Shown here: positions 40,533-52,710 of the stretch, piece by piece
Numbering within the stretch: the stretch's first letter is position 1
Layout: each line of letters opens with the position of its first letter
Source of the DNA: Symsagittifera roscoffensis
Taxonomy: Eukaryota > Xenacoelomorpha > Acoela > Convolutidae
DNA: 64,000 nucleotides
NCBI RefSeq assembly: GCF_963678635.1
Contig: NC_087070.1
Span: forward strand, 11,936,539 to 12,000,538
Direction: 5' to 3'
The notes under the pieces: model-generated
What the model saw: only the letters and a program-made list of their open reading frames with translations
Told to the model about the DNA's origin: nothing
The model's database searches: none
Made by a program: the position numbers and the translations under genes

Positions 40533-42815
40533 TTTCGATTTATCACTTCTTAGTTCTTACACACTCAATTCGCTTATTACGGTTTTTATTGTTTGACAAC
40601 TGATAACAAGGACACAACACAATAAAATCCAAAAGTTTCACCTAAATTGTGACCACGAATTCTTATAGCTTATCACAGTACAGCGTGTATACAATTTATG
40701 CACAACAATTGATTAATGGTTATTGGATGTAACGCTAGCACAGACTGGTGATATCAATATGTTTAAAAGATATTGTAACCACTGCTCAATCAAGAACAAT
40801 CACTGAGGATTTTAAAAACAAAATCGAAAGAGGTTTAATGAATATATTTCCAAAAAATGTATGTGTATAGCACTTAGTCTGTCGCAATTCAGTAGTCGAA
40901 CATGTTTCTGAAGAAAAAGTTTTCCTTGTTTAGTGCTCCCTATTGCACCCACCGAGTCCTGTGTTAACTATCTGTTTTCGGATTGCCCAAGCTAGACCCA
41001 CTAAAATCCTCAAGGCAACCATTTTCCAAAAAATAGTTTGGATTTTAGTCCACACCACTCAGTGTCGAACTCTGCTTTCAATTAGACTTAGAGTCGCAAA
41101 ACTACGTGTTTAGACCTGTTTTGTTTTACTACGGTCTTTTCAAATTTTAATTTAAAGGCAAGTTACCAGTGCAGTCACTGGTTTCTAGCCTGATTCCTAA
41201 TGTCTTAATACTCCTCACTGTTTATCTCTTTTTCGTCTACGTATATTTAAGGATCCCTACAACCACGTTCATTATAAATAAGATAAATTGATATTTTCTG
41301 GGACCCCTCCGGATTGACGAAAATAGGACCCCTCTGGATTGGCAAAATTAGGACCCTTCCGGATTGGCAATTTAGGACCCTTCCAGATTGGCAAAATAGG
41401 ACCCTTCCGACTTGACAAAATTAGGAATTTTCCGGATCGGCAAAAAGAGGACCCTTCCGGATTGGCAAGAATAGGACCCCTCCGAATTGGGACCCCTCTG
41501 GATTGCCAAAATAGGACCCTTCCGGATTGGCAAAAATAGACACCTCAAATTTTAATTTAAAGGCAAGTTACCAGTGCAGTCACTGGTTTCTAGCCTGATT
41601 CCTAATGTCTTAATACTCCTCACTGTTTATCTCTTTTTCGTCTACGTATATTTAAGGATCCCTACAACCACGTTCATTATATATAAGATAAATTGATATT
41701 TTCTGGGACCCCTCCGGGTTGACGAAAATAGAACCCCTCTGGATTGGAAATTTTAGGACCCTTCCGGATTGGCAATTTAGGACCCTTCCAGATTGGCAAA
41801 ATAGGACCCTTCCGACTTGACAAAATTAGGAATTTTCCGGATCAGCAAAAAGAGGACCCTTCCGGATTGGCAAGAATAGGACCCCTCCGAATTGGGACCC
41901 CTCTGGATTGCCAAAATAGGACCCTTCCGGATTGGCAAAAATAGACACCTCCTAACTGGGACCCTCCCGGTTTGGTAAAAAAAGTCTTTCCGTGTTGATT
42001 AAAAATCAGAACCAAAACCATTCCAATACGATCTCCGAGCCTATTATGCTATATAAACTAACTAGGAAGGGTATATTCCGGCCCTAGACCCCTCCGGATT
42101 GAAGCTTAGCTGCTTATTTAACAATTTTCCTTAACAGTGAAGGGTATTCTAGCCAGCCTGTTTTTGACTCAACTGTCGTTTTATAGGCTCCTTTACACTT
42201 CCCTAGTGTCGAGTACAGCGTAAAAAGCCTTATAAAACCGTTACCACCGTTTGGTAGGGATAATTTTTTAGGGATAAAGTTTTATAGTTTGGTAGGGATA
42301 AGTTTTGCTAAGAACAATCTTAAAACCTTTCTCTTCTTACTTTTTTCTAAAACAATTGCTTTATTAGTAAGCTTACCTAATTTCTGTTCAAAAGGTACTA
42401 AGATTAATTGGATCTAACCAGTAGTTTCAAATTTATTAACCAAAACGTCTTTTCTGCGCAGCCAAAAAGTTTTCAAACTTAAAGGTTCCGCCTAAATTTT
42501 TTCGCAATTCTTGTCTTATTGACTTTAAAAAATTGATCCGAGCTCAGAAGGCCTATACGCTTCTATTTCAATGCAAAAAAAAAACAATCTAAAAGGGTCA
42601 ACATTGAAAAATTTGTCAAACGCAACGCTATTTGGACCCCTGAGGGTGGATGAGACCACTATATCAAACACGTTAAAGTCGAATTCACCAGCGCTAGGAA
42701 GCTTATTGGCAAACGGGTTTTGAAACGAGTCGATTCACTAGTCTATGTTGTCTTATCAACAATTTTTATCGCCCTATTTCAAAAATTTCAAAAAAATTTC
42801 TTATCTTTTAGAGTT

Positions 42816-44295
42816 AGAATGTTCATTGAAGTTCCCTCTCGGCTCCCTGATGGGTACCCCTGAGTTTGCTCCTCAATTCCCCGATCCACTCCTGACTCAT
42901 ATGAGCCCATCTAACGTGTCCATACTAGCCTGAGTGCGCCCCTCCATTTTCGCGTCTTTTCTCGTGTCAAGAGTCCCAAGTCTGCTCTTGCAGACTTCGT
43001 AGTTTCTCATTATCATCTCTCAGTCGTGTCTCTTTTTGCTCAGCCTCCCTCGTCATTCGCGACAAGTTTTTGGCCAAGTACTCAATCGTCCTTTCCTTCA
43101 AGCATTTTTTGCTTCTAATAACTTCTTATCTATTGCTGTTGATCTCTTCCTGCAAGTTTTCTCTCTCGACGTGTACTGCTCTCTCCAGTTCACTCATTCT
43201 TAAAGACATCTGATCATTTTATTCACCTATGCTATCCACTATACTGGCCAGGGCCTCTTCGATTGATGCCCCGTTGTCCACTAATGGCGTCACTAGTGGT
43301 GACGTCATCCTATTAGTTCCAGGCAGTTTAGTGCTGGTCGAGATTCGAATTTTACCTCTCTGTCTCAATCTTTCTTCATATTCCGCCTCCGGATCCGCTT
43401 GTGGGTTACTTTACCATATGCTCCTGTTCTTTCCGGGTTGCACCTCCGAATTTGTCATGGTCATAAACTCTCTTGCCTGCTGTCTTCCCCCTATAGTCTT
43501 GTTTATTGTCTTGACCACACCAAACTGATCCAAAGAGCCAGTCTCCAGTCTCCCTGTTGGTGGATGCTCTATTCCCATGGGTTGAACCGTTGAGGTTTAC
43601 CTGAGATTCGAAGTCATCTATCTCGTCATCGTCCTCCTCCTCTTCCTGGGTTTCTGCTTTATCACCCGTACCCGTTCCTATAGTGAGTGGGAAGAAGTCT
43701 CCCAAAGTGTTCTTCACTCGTTCTGTCACTTTTCTCTGTCAGCCAATGCATCATGGTTTTATCAGTGGGTGATCTTGTTGTTACTACATTTTCAGTCGAG
43801 ATGTCCGACAGTTCCGACATCTCCTCTCGATTTAGTGTCCCAGTGGAAGTGGCAAAATCTCTGTCACCCCATGCATCATGGTATTATCAGTGGGTGATCA
43901 TGTTGTTGCTACCTTTTCAGTGGAAATTTCGGACAGTTCCGACATCTCCACTCTATCTAGAGTCCCGGTGGAAGTGGCAAAATTGTGGCTTTGTTCTACT
44001 GGAGTAGATTCACTTGCCAACCGTCTGTTCCCATTCCCTTCCGTTCCACGTCCCGCCCGATTCTCATCCAGGGCGGGGTTGGGATGGACCTCTACTTCTA
44101 ACATTGCTTTTTGGTCTTCGAGGACTTTTGACTCCTTGTGTCAACCATTCCGCCTAAAAATTTCTTCCCCTTGTTGGTCCGAGTCCATGCGGTTCTTTCC
44201 ACATAAGAGCCGTTCATCGATTTTCTTTGTTTCTTTGGTATAAATTTCCTAGAGCTATCACTTAGTTTAGGTATCCTCAACTTGTCTGGACTCAT
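42816..44295 (-). pseudogene. gag: Gag N-terminal fragment, unit 3
   Basis: Third copy, again with shared lesions. To its right this unit has only one minisatellite block and a more diverged edge, and it connects to the intact leader and LTR, so it is probably the founder position. Confidence 0.6.
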
Positions 44296-46170
44296 TTTCG
44301 ATTTATCACTTCTTAGTTCTTACACACTCAATTCGCTTATTACGGTTTTTATTGTTTGACAACTGATAACAAGGACACAACACAATAAAATCCAAAAGTT
44401 TCACCTAAATTGTGACCACGAATTCTTATAGCTTATCACAGTACAGCGTGTATACAATTTATGCACAACAATTGATTAATGGTTATTGGATGTAACGCTA
44501 GCACAGACTGGTGATATCAATATGTTTAAAAGATATTGTAACCACTGCTCAATCAAGAACAATCACTGAGGATTTTAAAAACAAAATCGAAAGAGGTTTA
44601 ATGAATATATTTCCAAAAAATGTATGTGTATAGCACTTAGTCTGTCGCAATTCAGTAGTCGAACATGTTTCTGAAGAAAAAGTTTTCCTTGTTTAGTGCT
44701 CCCTATTGCACCCACCGAGTCCTGTGTTAACTATCTGTTTTCGGATTGCCCAAGCTAGACCCACTAAAATCCTCAAGGCAACCATTTTCCAAAAAATAGT
44801 TTGGATTTTAGTCCACACCACTCAGTGTCGAACTCTGCTTTCAATTAGACTTAGAGTCGCAAAACTACGTGTTTAGACCTGTTTTGTTTTACTACGGTCT
44901 TTTCAAATTTTAATTTAAAGGCAAGTTACCAGTGCAGTCACTGGTTTCTAGCCTGATTCCTAATGTCTTAATACTCCTCACTGTTTATGTCTTTTTCGTC
45001 TACGTATATTTAAGGATCCCTACAACCACGTTCATTATAAATAAGATAAATTGATATTTACTGGGACCCCTCCGGGTTGACGAAAATAGAACCCCTCTGG
45101 ATTGGAAATTTTAGGACCCTTCCGGATTGGCAATTTAGGACCCTTCCAGATTGGCAAAATAGGACCCTTCCGACTTGACAAAATTAGGAATTTTCCGGAT
45201 CAGCAAAAAGAGGACCCTTCCGGATTGGCAAGAATAGGACCCCTCCGAATTGGGACCCCTCTGGATTGCCAAAATAGGACCCTTCCGGATTGGCAAAAAT
45301 AGACACCTCCTAACTGGGACCCTCCCGGTTTGGTAAAAAAAGTCTTTCCGTGTTGATTAAAAATCAGAACCAAAACCATTCCAATACGATCTCCGAGCCT
45401 ATTATGCTATATAAACTAACTAGGAAGGGTATATTCCGGCCCTAGACCCCTCCGGATTGAAGCTTAGCTGCTTATTTAACAATTTTCCTTAACAGTGAAG
45501 GGTATTCTAGCCAGCCTGTTTTTGACTCAACTGTCGTTTTATAGGCTCCTTTACACTTCCCTAGTGTCGAGTACAGCGTAAAAAGCCTTATAAAACCGTT
45601 ACCACCGTTTGGTAGGGATAATTTTTTTTAGGGATAAAGTTTTATAGTTTGGTAGGGATAAGTTTTGCTAAGAACAATCTTAAAATTTTGTCTCTTCTTA
45701 CTTTTTTCTAAAACAATTGCTTTATTAGTAAGCTTACCTAATTTCTGTTCAAAAGGTAATAAGATTAATTGGTTCTATCCAGTAGTTTCAAATTTATTAA
45801 ACAAAACGTCTTTTCTGCGCAGCCAAAAAGTTTTCAAACTTATAGGTTCCGCCTAAATTTACTCGCAATTCTTGTCTTATTGACTTAAAAAAATTGATCC
45901 GAGCTCAGAAGGCCTATACGCTTCTTTTTCAATGCAAAAAAAAAACAATCTAAAAGGGTCAACGTTGAAAAGTTTGTCAAAAGCAACGCTATTTGGACCC
46001 CTGCGGGTGGATGAGACCACTAAATCAAACACGTTAAAGTCGAATTCACCAGCGCTAGGAAGCTTATTGGCAAACGGGTTTTGAAACGAGTCGATTCACT
46101 AGTCCATGTTGTCTTATCAACAATTTTTATCGCCCTATTTCAAAAATAAAATTTCTTATCTTTTAGAGTT

Positions 46171-47264
46171 TCGTTTTTTAAAAATCACAAAAAATTGGAT
46201 TTTGGTGCCCAATTAATTCCAACTACGTCCGAAATAATTTTAAGCAGTTCCACTGAATATACTAGTGCAGATACTATGTATCTCACTAGGTTAAAGCTTT
46301 TTGTCGTTTCAAAAATTATCGATATCTCAAAAATCGCGATTTGTGGGGGGATCAAAATATCACAATTTTGACCCTGAAAACCGGTCTGTTTGCCGTGTTT
46401 TTCACTGAAAAACGATATAGGAGCATTCATACAGGCAGTAAAAATAATACTCATAACATTATACCTCTCCGGGTTTGTTCAATATCCGAATTAAGGTGCT
46501 TAACTTGGAAATGCGCAACTCGGTGGAGGGTCACCACAGTGTAGTCACTCTAGAGCCCCCCAGAGATTGTTATCTTAATTTCTGTATCAAAAGGGATACA
46601 AAACTTGTTAACTATACCCAACAGTTGATTTTTGTTGTCCTTCAGACCTTTCCTGCTGCTCCTTGCACTGCTTGCCGGATCAGTCTTCCGCTCTAATCCC
46701 GGGACCCTTCCAGATTGAGCGCAAATTAGCATTACCGTGCTCAAATACTCAAACAACCCTGCAGTACAAGCATCAGAGACGGGCCGAAATTTTGATCGTA
46801 ACAATCCTGTTTGTATACATGCCTGTAAAAACAATATATCAAACCACAACAAACGGGAGGGTCGGATCACATCTCGTCTGGGGTGATGATTTCGACCGAT
46901 TTTAAGTTTTTGCTGTTTTTGGTTTTTTCGATTCTTTTTTTTATGTTTTTGGTTTTTTCTTGGGTACTAAACTACTTTTTGTTTGGTTTTTTGTTTATCT
47001 TTAAGTGTTATTGGTCGTATACCGCTCAGGGAATGACGGGGCGGTCGATCCCTCCTCCATTCACGATACGTGAATTTTTGGTCTTAAATGGGTGAAAAAA
47101 ATAAACCCGGGAATCCGGAAGGCTTCCGCGTTCCGAACTACCCTTCCGCCCCTGTGCTAAGAGCCTTTTTTAGAGCATTCACTCGATGCGAAGTGCTCGT
47201 TAAAGATTCTGCCGGTCATGATATTAAAAAAAGAATAACACCCAGGAGGGCCATAAAACATTTA
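46171..47264 (-). other. Leader of the array-bearing element
   Basis: Unique sequence between the array and the LTR. A T-rich stretch (46905-47010) matches the element 1 leader stretch at 31535-31665, and a CACCCAGGAG primer-type site lies near the LTR at 47239-47253. No coding frame supported. Confidence 0.55.
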
Positions 47265-48180
47265 TGTAGCACTCGCCCGGAAGTACATATCGACGGAAAG
47301 TGAAGCTGCGTTATGAAACGACTGGCTAGCGTCTAAACACAGCTCTACATGCTTTTAACCGTCTATGCCAAAGCCAGTTTTTTGTGTAGTCCTTTTAACT
47401 TCGAGTCGGCACAATCATTACTGTTTTGGGCTATCGACCCGAACGCGCAGATTAGCTTAGTTAGATGGAAAATAGTGAGCACATGGCTGGGTCTCAGTAT
47501 CCCCAGAACACGAGGTCACTCCGAAAAACAGGGCTACTACTTACTTATTAAATCACTATCGTTTTTTTCAGTAGATAAAAATCATCATATCCATCGGAGA
47601 TAGATCAACCCTTTCCCTCAACTCCTAGCTTCTCCTTATCTGAAAACGAATTTAGATGTTATTAATTCAAATCAGGACATAACCGGAAGCTAAAAGTTGT
47701 TAGAAAGGAGTTTCAGTTTTCTTCCCGAGACCCTTCTGGATTCCGGAATCCGGATGAAGAGCGGTCTTATCGTCCTCCTGGATGGGTGACAAAGTCCTCC
47801 CGATACCCTTCCTAATTCTTGGGAATTCTTCGGTAACGATTGTACAGCTACAACCGTTACAATTTGGATTGCTTCTATCGTAAACTCAACCGTTAATACT
47901 GATGCGTCCTCATGAAAATCTATCTGCTCTGCTCTATTAGCGAAAATCTTCGTTCTGATTTTCGTGCATTTTCAGTTACTGCAAATTTTCAAGGTGACGT
48001 GTCTGTATTTCAGAACGATTTTTTAAAATTTATTTCGTCACTTCAAATTGACCTTTCCTGGTTCGTCAAATTGTACGATTAGCATAGTTAATATCAAAAC
48101 TGCCAATTTTCCCACTCGAATGTCACAAGAATAATTCGATGTTGCCATACATTTTGGCACCATTCTGGTCGAATGTAACA
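47265..48180 (-). repeat. LTR of the array-bearing element
   Basis: 916 bp, starting TGTAGCACTCGCCCGGAAG and ending GGTCGAATGTAACA. Closely related along its length to the element 2 LTR at 48862 (same block order: CATATCGACGG, CGACTGGCTA, TGGGTCTCAGTATCCCCAGA), less so to element 1 LTRs. In sense orientation it is the 5' LTR. Its two halves of a terminal hairpin are partly preserved. Confidence 0.85.
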
Positions 48181-48197
48181 GAAAATATATATTAGAA

Positions 48198-48570
48198 TCG
48201 AAACGAAGCCTCTTATCGTGACATGAAGATAAGGCAAGGAGCTTTTTTGTGGAAGGAAGGAGATCGGAAGGTCCAGTGGGATATTCAGGACAGCTCGGAA
48301 TCCTCCCTAGCAACAGAAGTCACGAAATAGCCCATAGACTCTTTTAACGAACATTAACCTCAGATATAATACTCAGAGGAGTATTTCAGAGCATGAGTTA
48401 CTAGGTTCGAGGAAAGAATCAGTCCATCTCTAACATATCTAATATATAACTGTCACAAAATAAATTTAAATATGGATTCTAGCAGTGTTTTTAGTGATAA
48501 TCACGTTGTCTCTGGATCCGAAACCCAGCTATGAGGTTATTTGTGCATGTAAACGAAAGCTGGAAAAATT
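48198..48570 (+). repeat. Inverted, degraded LTR fragment
   Basis: Read on the + strand it matches the reverse complement of the element 1 LTR in patches: CGAAGCCTCTTATCGTG at the left, then AGTCCATCTC, GTGTTTTTA.TGA.AATCACG, GGATCCGA.AC.CAGCTATG and GCATGTAAACGAAAGCTG. It is oriented opposite to every other LTR here and lacks both ends. No genes are attached. Confidence 0.65.
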
Positions 48571-48861
48571 TCAAATTTATTTGATTTTTTCTCTGATTTC
48601 TTTCTTAATAATTTGGTATTGCTGTGATTAATTATTTAGGTGAAATATAATAATAATAATAATCATAATAATGAAGGATTTAGGATAAGTTCCAGGGGGA
48701 ATTGCTTCCCTGTCACTTTCAGTTTATTGAGTCTCATAGAAATTCAGTTTTGCAGTATTGATGCAGTTTGTGCAGTCGCAGCATAATCTCCAGGTGCAGG
48801 GGAGGTTTTCGTTGAATTTCGCAGTGAAGTAGCGCCAGTAGATAGTTGTCAGTTCTTCTTT
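48571..48861. other. Spacer with a short (ATA)n microsatellite
   Basis: Contains ATAATAATAATAATCATAATAAT around 48648-48671 and AT-rich sequence. No gene is seen. Confidence 0.5.
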
Positions 48862-49786
48862 TGTAACATTCGCCCGGAAGATACATATCGACGGAAAATA
48901 AAACTAAGTCCTAAGACGACTGGCTAACGTCTAAACAGAGCTTTATATGCTTTTCACCGTCTCTACCAAGCCAGTACTTTCGGTGGTCTTTTCTAACATC
49001 GGGTCGACAAAAACGTTACTGCTTTCGGCTTCGGTCAAAACACTCAAATTAACCTAATTACATGCAGAAATAGTGAGCTCATGGCTGGGTCTCAGTATCC
49101 CCAGACCACGAGGTCACTCCTAAAAACAGGGCTACTACTATTTATTATATTACTATTGTTTTTGTTCAGTAGATAAAAATCATCATCTCCATCGAAGATG
49201 GATCAACCCTTTCTCCCAACTCCTAGCTTGTCATCCTTATCAAAATGAATCCAGTTGTTAATTAAATTCAGATCAGGACATGACAAGAAGCTAAGAGTCT
49301 ATATAAAAGAATAAAAGTCTCAGTTCCGAAACCCTTCCGGATTCTTGAATCCACTGAATCAAGCTCGCTAATCTTGACTTCTTCTTAATCCGGAAGGCTG
49401 TCCTCCACCCTTCACCGTTGTCTGCAACAGCCTTGCAACTATTGTAGCGACACAATAGTTGCAACTCGGAGTGTTCACTGCTATTCCTGCAATCTGCTAT
49501 TGTTTTTTCTCACAGTTTTCGTACTTATCGTCCGCGCTACTAATGTTGTTCTGTTTTTCTTCGACCTTTTTGACAAAATGGCCGTTCCTGACGTTTCTCA
49601 GAAATGTTACGTAATCACTTCGAAAATTTAAAAATTAACAATTCCCGAATCCTTTAACCTTCACGTTTTGTCCCATCGTTCAAATAACGTTCTTAATTCT
49701 TAATAATCACTAATTCGGAAGGCTCGCTGCTAAAATTTCGAATTCTGCAGAGATTGCATTTTGGCACATTCTGGTCGAATGTCACA
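48862..49786 (-). repeat. Element 2 left LTR (3' LTR)
   Basis: 925 bp, TGTAACATTCGCCCGGAAG to GAATGTCACA. The inner border is followed immediately by TACTCCCCGGACAG, as in element 1. The right end can fold into an imperfect hairpin (GGCACATTC/GAATGTCAC). Confidence 0.88.
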
Positions 49787-50609
49787 TACTCCCCGGACAG
49801 TCCGGTCAATGTCCTCATTGAATCACGCAATGCTCGTAAAATAGAAACAGTGTCATCGAACAGAATTTACAAAATGCACGAATTTACTTTTATCCGCGTC
49901 ACATCGATTCACTGCAGAATATAATTGGCATCATACTACATCACTATAGCCTTCAAATTCTTTCATCAATCTGCACATTGAGGATATGACTTAAGATAAA
50001 ACATATTTTTAGACTTCCAACGTCTATGTCCCGATTTAAAACTTTTTCTCCTAGGTTTAAAAAGTGTAGGAAGGCAGGACAGTCCTGCCAGCCCACAAAC
50101 TAAAATTGTCTTACTATGCTTCTTCCCTTCGGAAATTTAGTTGTTTTTGGTCCTGAATAATAAAACTAAGGAACTCTGTCGTTAGAAGGAACAATGAAAT
50201 AATCTCATTCTTCAAGAGATTACCCAAGCCTTTCATGTCACCACAAAGTGATCAGTTGTCCTAGCTGATTAAAAACAGTCATGCAGGCTGGAATATTTAA
50301 ATATACTCCTTCACTTAAGCCTTTCTAAATAAATAGTAAGTGAGTGTCTCTAAAGCCACTCGACTAAAATCAAAATGCAAATTTATAAATGCAACATTTT
50401 CAAAACTCAACTAAATGTTTCAGTTTTCAATTACAACTTGGTTGCTTGGTTTCTCACTTGAGTTTTTTCACACATATAAAACAATTCTGAGTTTTAGCTT
50501 TTTCTTCATTACTCCTTTGTTCTCTTTTTCTTTCGTCGTTTAGAAGTTCTAAAACTTCTAAATTCTTCTAATTTTCGTCTCTTTTTGCATCTTGCTTTTC
50601 GGTCATTCG
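49787..50609 (-). other. Element 2 3' non-coding region with polypurine-type module
   Basis: Sense orientation next to the LTR: a hairpin with 5-bp stem (TCAAT...ATTGA) then GGACTGTCCGGGGAGTA, ending at the LTR. Otherwise AT-rich, non-coding, ending at the giant frame's stop. Confidence 0.55.
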
Positions 50610-52703
50610 TCAATGCTCCATTTCTTCCTCCTGTGACACTGACTCTGCACTCTCAGTCTCCGTATCTTGTAACACGTCGTTAGCAATCCTGACGCTGCTG
50701 GAAGCCGTCCTCCAACACTTCTGCTCTTCCACCCTCTGTTTACAACAAGGTAGGGGATCCACGTTAGATTTTCTGTTCCTGCAGAAGCTGTTGTGGAGAC
50801 ACAACGTCACGTTTCTCTCCAAATCTTCCTTTAACATCTCTGCCCTCTCCTTTCCACTACGTTCACTCGTCCTGGAAATTCTTTTCACAGCGGTGGTCAC
50901 TGCATTCCGATGAGTCACTAGAGTTCGCTTGAAAGCTCCTGCTCCAATGTCCAGCTGATATTCACTGTACACCCTGCCGTGCTTCGACATATGCTTTTTC
51001 GCATACTCGTACAACCATGCAGTCATGTTAGCTCTGAACCATGGCATCAATCGTTTTCTTGCCCATATCTTCTTCACTTCCATCGGAATGTTTAGAATTT
51101 TGCACATTGTCTCAAAAAGATCTAAATCTTTTAGACAATCTAACTTCCGCAACTGTTCTCTTGTCGGTGCCTCCTGTCTGTTATTTTCTCTCACATGAGC
51201 TTCCAGCCATCGTATCGCCATCATAACTCCCACTATCACTATTGTTATGAGATGTGATGAATCTGGTAAACCCATGGAGAGCAGCTCTCCAGAGTCCCAG
51301 ATCAACATCAGATTACTACGCTTGGGATACCACCAGGTCTGCAGCAAGCAGTGGCAAGGAAATTCGTCATGCGTCAACATGATGCTCCTCCAATTACGTT
51401 TTCCCGAAGCTTCCAGCAATGGTTCCACTTCCATCATCACTCGGTGGACTTCATCATTCTCATCTACTGCATTGTAATCTGTGACAGTTGATCCTCTCTG
51501 TTTCTGTCTCTCGAAGTCACTGAAGTTCCCGCTCACGTATCCCATGAAATTCTTTCCTAATATTGACTCCAATTCTTCTTTGGTTCTCTCTGGAAGTGCT
51601 GAGAACATCTTACCTATCAAATCGTATGACTTCTCGGACATTCTCGCCAGTCTCACACACTTCGGCACTGAGAAGGCTTGATCCACAATCGTTCTCGTAC
51701 TCTTCACGTTCACAGCTACGAAATGTACAGGGTATCTGCTCTTGCACATTGGAGCCAACGTTGAACCCACCAAATATCGTGCTCCTGGTGGTCTACAATA
51801 AGTCTCACTGTGTCTAATGTTCATTTCCGTCTCGATTGCTTCCCTCCATTTTCCTATGTATTTCTGCTCAGTCTGCAGAACTCCTGGGAATACTTCTACA
51901 CTGATGGCTGTGACCATCTCATGTTTCTGTTCTAGATTCAATAGTGACTCTAAAGAACCAAAACTGCTGTAGAATCCTAGTGCAGTCACTAGATTCACAT
52001 CGGTTCCTCCATGGCAATCTGCTATCAGTTCCGTTTCTGTTCTCGCTTTCATCACTACGTTTCCAAACAATACCGTCAATTGCTTGTGTTGTTTCTCCAG
52101 GGTCTTCACACAGTCCATATTTCCACAAACGTGACCCTCCAGTCCACAGACTTCCGCCAGACAGCTACCAGGTTTAACCCAGTCTTCTGGTCCCCAGCCA
52201 GGCAACTCCACTTTATCTTCTCCGTTGCTCTTAGAGGCCGTTATCATCACATTATATATGATGTTGAGGTCACGCAGGTTACAGTCTGCATTCAGTTCCC
52301 TCTGCACGTCTTGTGTCGCTCGCAATATCGAGTCAGCGTTGGGACTAGGACACCAGGATGGCCTCATCAATTCCCACACTGCCATCAAGCTCGTCCTCAG
52401 TAATTCATCTGAGAATCCCAACCCAAACTCCACTCTTTTATCAGATTTTGGTACTGAAGGTGCAGTCACCTCTTCTTCCAAGACCAGTCCCAATTTGGCC
52501 TGTAGATTGTTAACGCTTTTAATCGTTACAATTCTGGACGTCCAGAATCTTAGCAACACCGCCTGCTCATAATCGAAGAAGCAATCGCGTATGTCTTCAC
52601 TCAGGAAAGGGTTGTAAGCGATCCCTATGATCCCGGATACATAGCCATACGATTTCTTCTTGATCGGTCCACAGTATTCACTGGATTTCGGCAATGCTCC
52701 CAT
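50610..52703 (-). CDS. Element 2 giant frame, C-terminal part
   Basis: 697 open codons matching the last two thirds of element 1's 1,218-codon part. Shared landmarks are YVSGI.G.AYNPF, the Cys/His cluster GLEGHVCGNMDC, SVPKCVRLARMSEKSYDL, and LCLHNSFCRNR...CCK before an acidic tail. It is entered by a one-base shift near 52735 from the upstream piece. Function unknown; strong conservation of Cys positions suggests a metal-binding or disulfide-stabilised fold. Confidence 0.72.
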   Translation of the reverse strand: MGALPKSSEYCGPIKKKSYGYVSGIIGIAYNPFLSEDIRDCFFDYEQAVLLRFWTSRIVTIKSVNNLQAKLGLVLEEEVTAPSVPKSDKRVEFGLGFSDELLRTSLMAVWELMRPSWCPSPNADSILRATQDVQRELNADCNLRDLNIIYNVMITASKSNGEDKVELPGWGPEDWVKPGSCLAEVCGLEGHVCGNMDCVKTLEKQHKQLTVLFGNVVMKARTETELIADCHGGTDVNLVTALGFYSSFGSLESLLNLEQKHEMVTAISVEVFPGVLQTEQKYIGKWREAIETEMNIRHSETYCRPPGARYLVGSTLAPMCKSRYPVHFVAVNVKSTRTIVDQAFSVPKCVRLARMSEKSYDLIGKMFSALPERTKEELESILGKNFMGYVSGNFSDFERQKQRGSTVTDYNAVDENDEVHRVMMEVEPLLEASGKRNWRSIMLTHDEFPCHCLLQTWWYPKRSNLMLIWDSGELLSMGLPDSSHLITIVIVGVMMAIRWLEAHVRENNRQEAPTREQLRKLDCLKDLDLFETMCKILNIPMEVKKIWARKRLMPWFRANMTAWLYEYAKKHMSKHGRVYSEYQLDIGAGAFKRTLVTHRNAVTTAVKRISRTSERSGKERAEMLKEDLERNVTLCLHNSFCRNRKSNVDPLPCCKQRVEEQKCWRTASSSVRIANDVLQDTETESAESVSQEEEMEH

Positions 52704-52710
52704 AGATTCT

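Larger units (their letters stand above)
34472..46170. repeat. 3.76-kb tandem array, 3.1 copies
   Basis: Units: partial 34472-35290; 35291-39052 (3,762 bp); 39053-42815 (3,763 bp); 42816-46170 (3,355 bp, lacking one 405-bp subrepeat). Unit junctions read AGAGTT/AGAATG. The two full units are almost identical; the rightmost unit and its edge (45680-46170) carry more substitutions, as expected for the oldest end. Each unit has leader sequence, a gag start on the minus strand, and one or two minisatellite blocks. Near-identity implies very recent expansion, or, less likely, assembly duplication. Confidence 0.93.
34472..48180 (-). mobile_element. Array-bearing gypsy-type element fragment (one LTR)
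   Basis: In sense (right to left): LTR 48180-47265, putative primer site, leader 47264-46171, then 3.1 tandem units of leader plus gag start. No capsid, nucleocapsid or pol region follows and no left LTR was found. The LTR belongs to the element 2 type. It looks like a defective or non-autonomous relative that expanded its leader/gag region. Confidence 0.65.

Noticed and set aside
34472-46170. The tandem array as a pure assembly error
   Set aside because: The rightmost unit differs in length (one subrepeat fewer) and carries its own substitutions, so at least part of the array is real; copy number still needs long reads.
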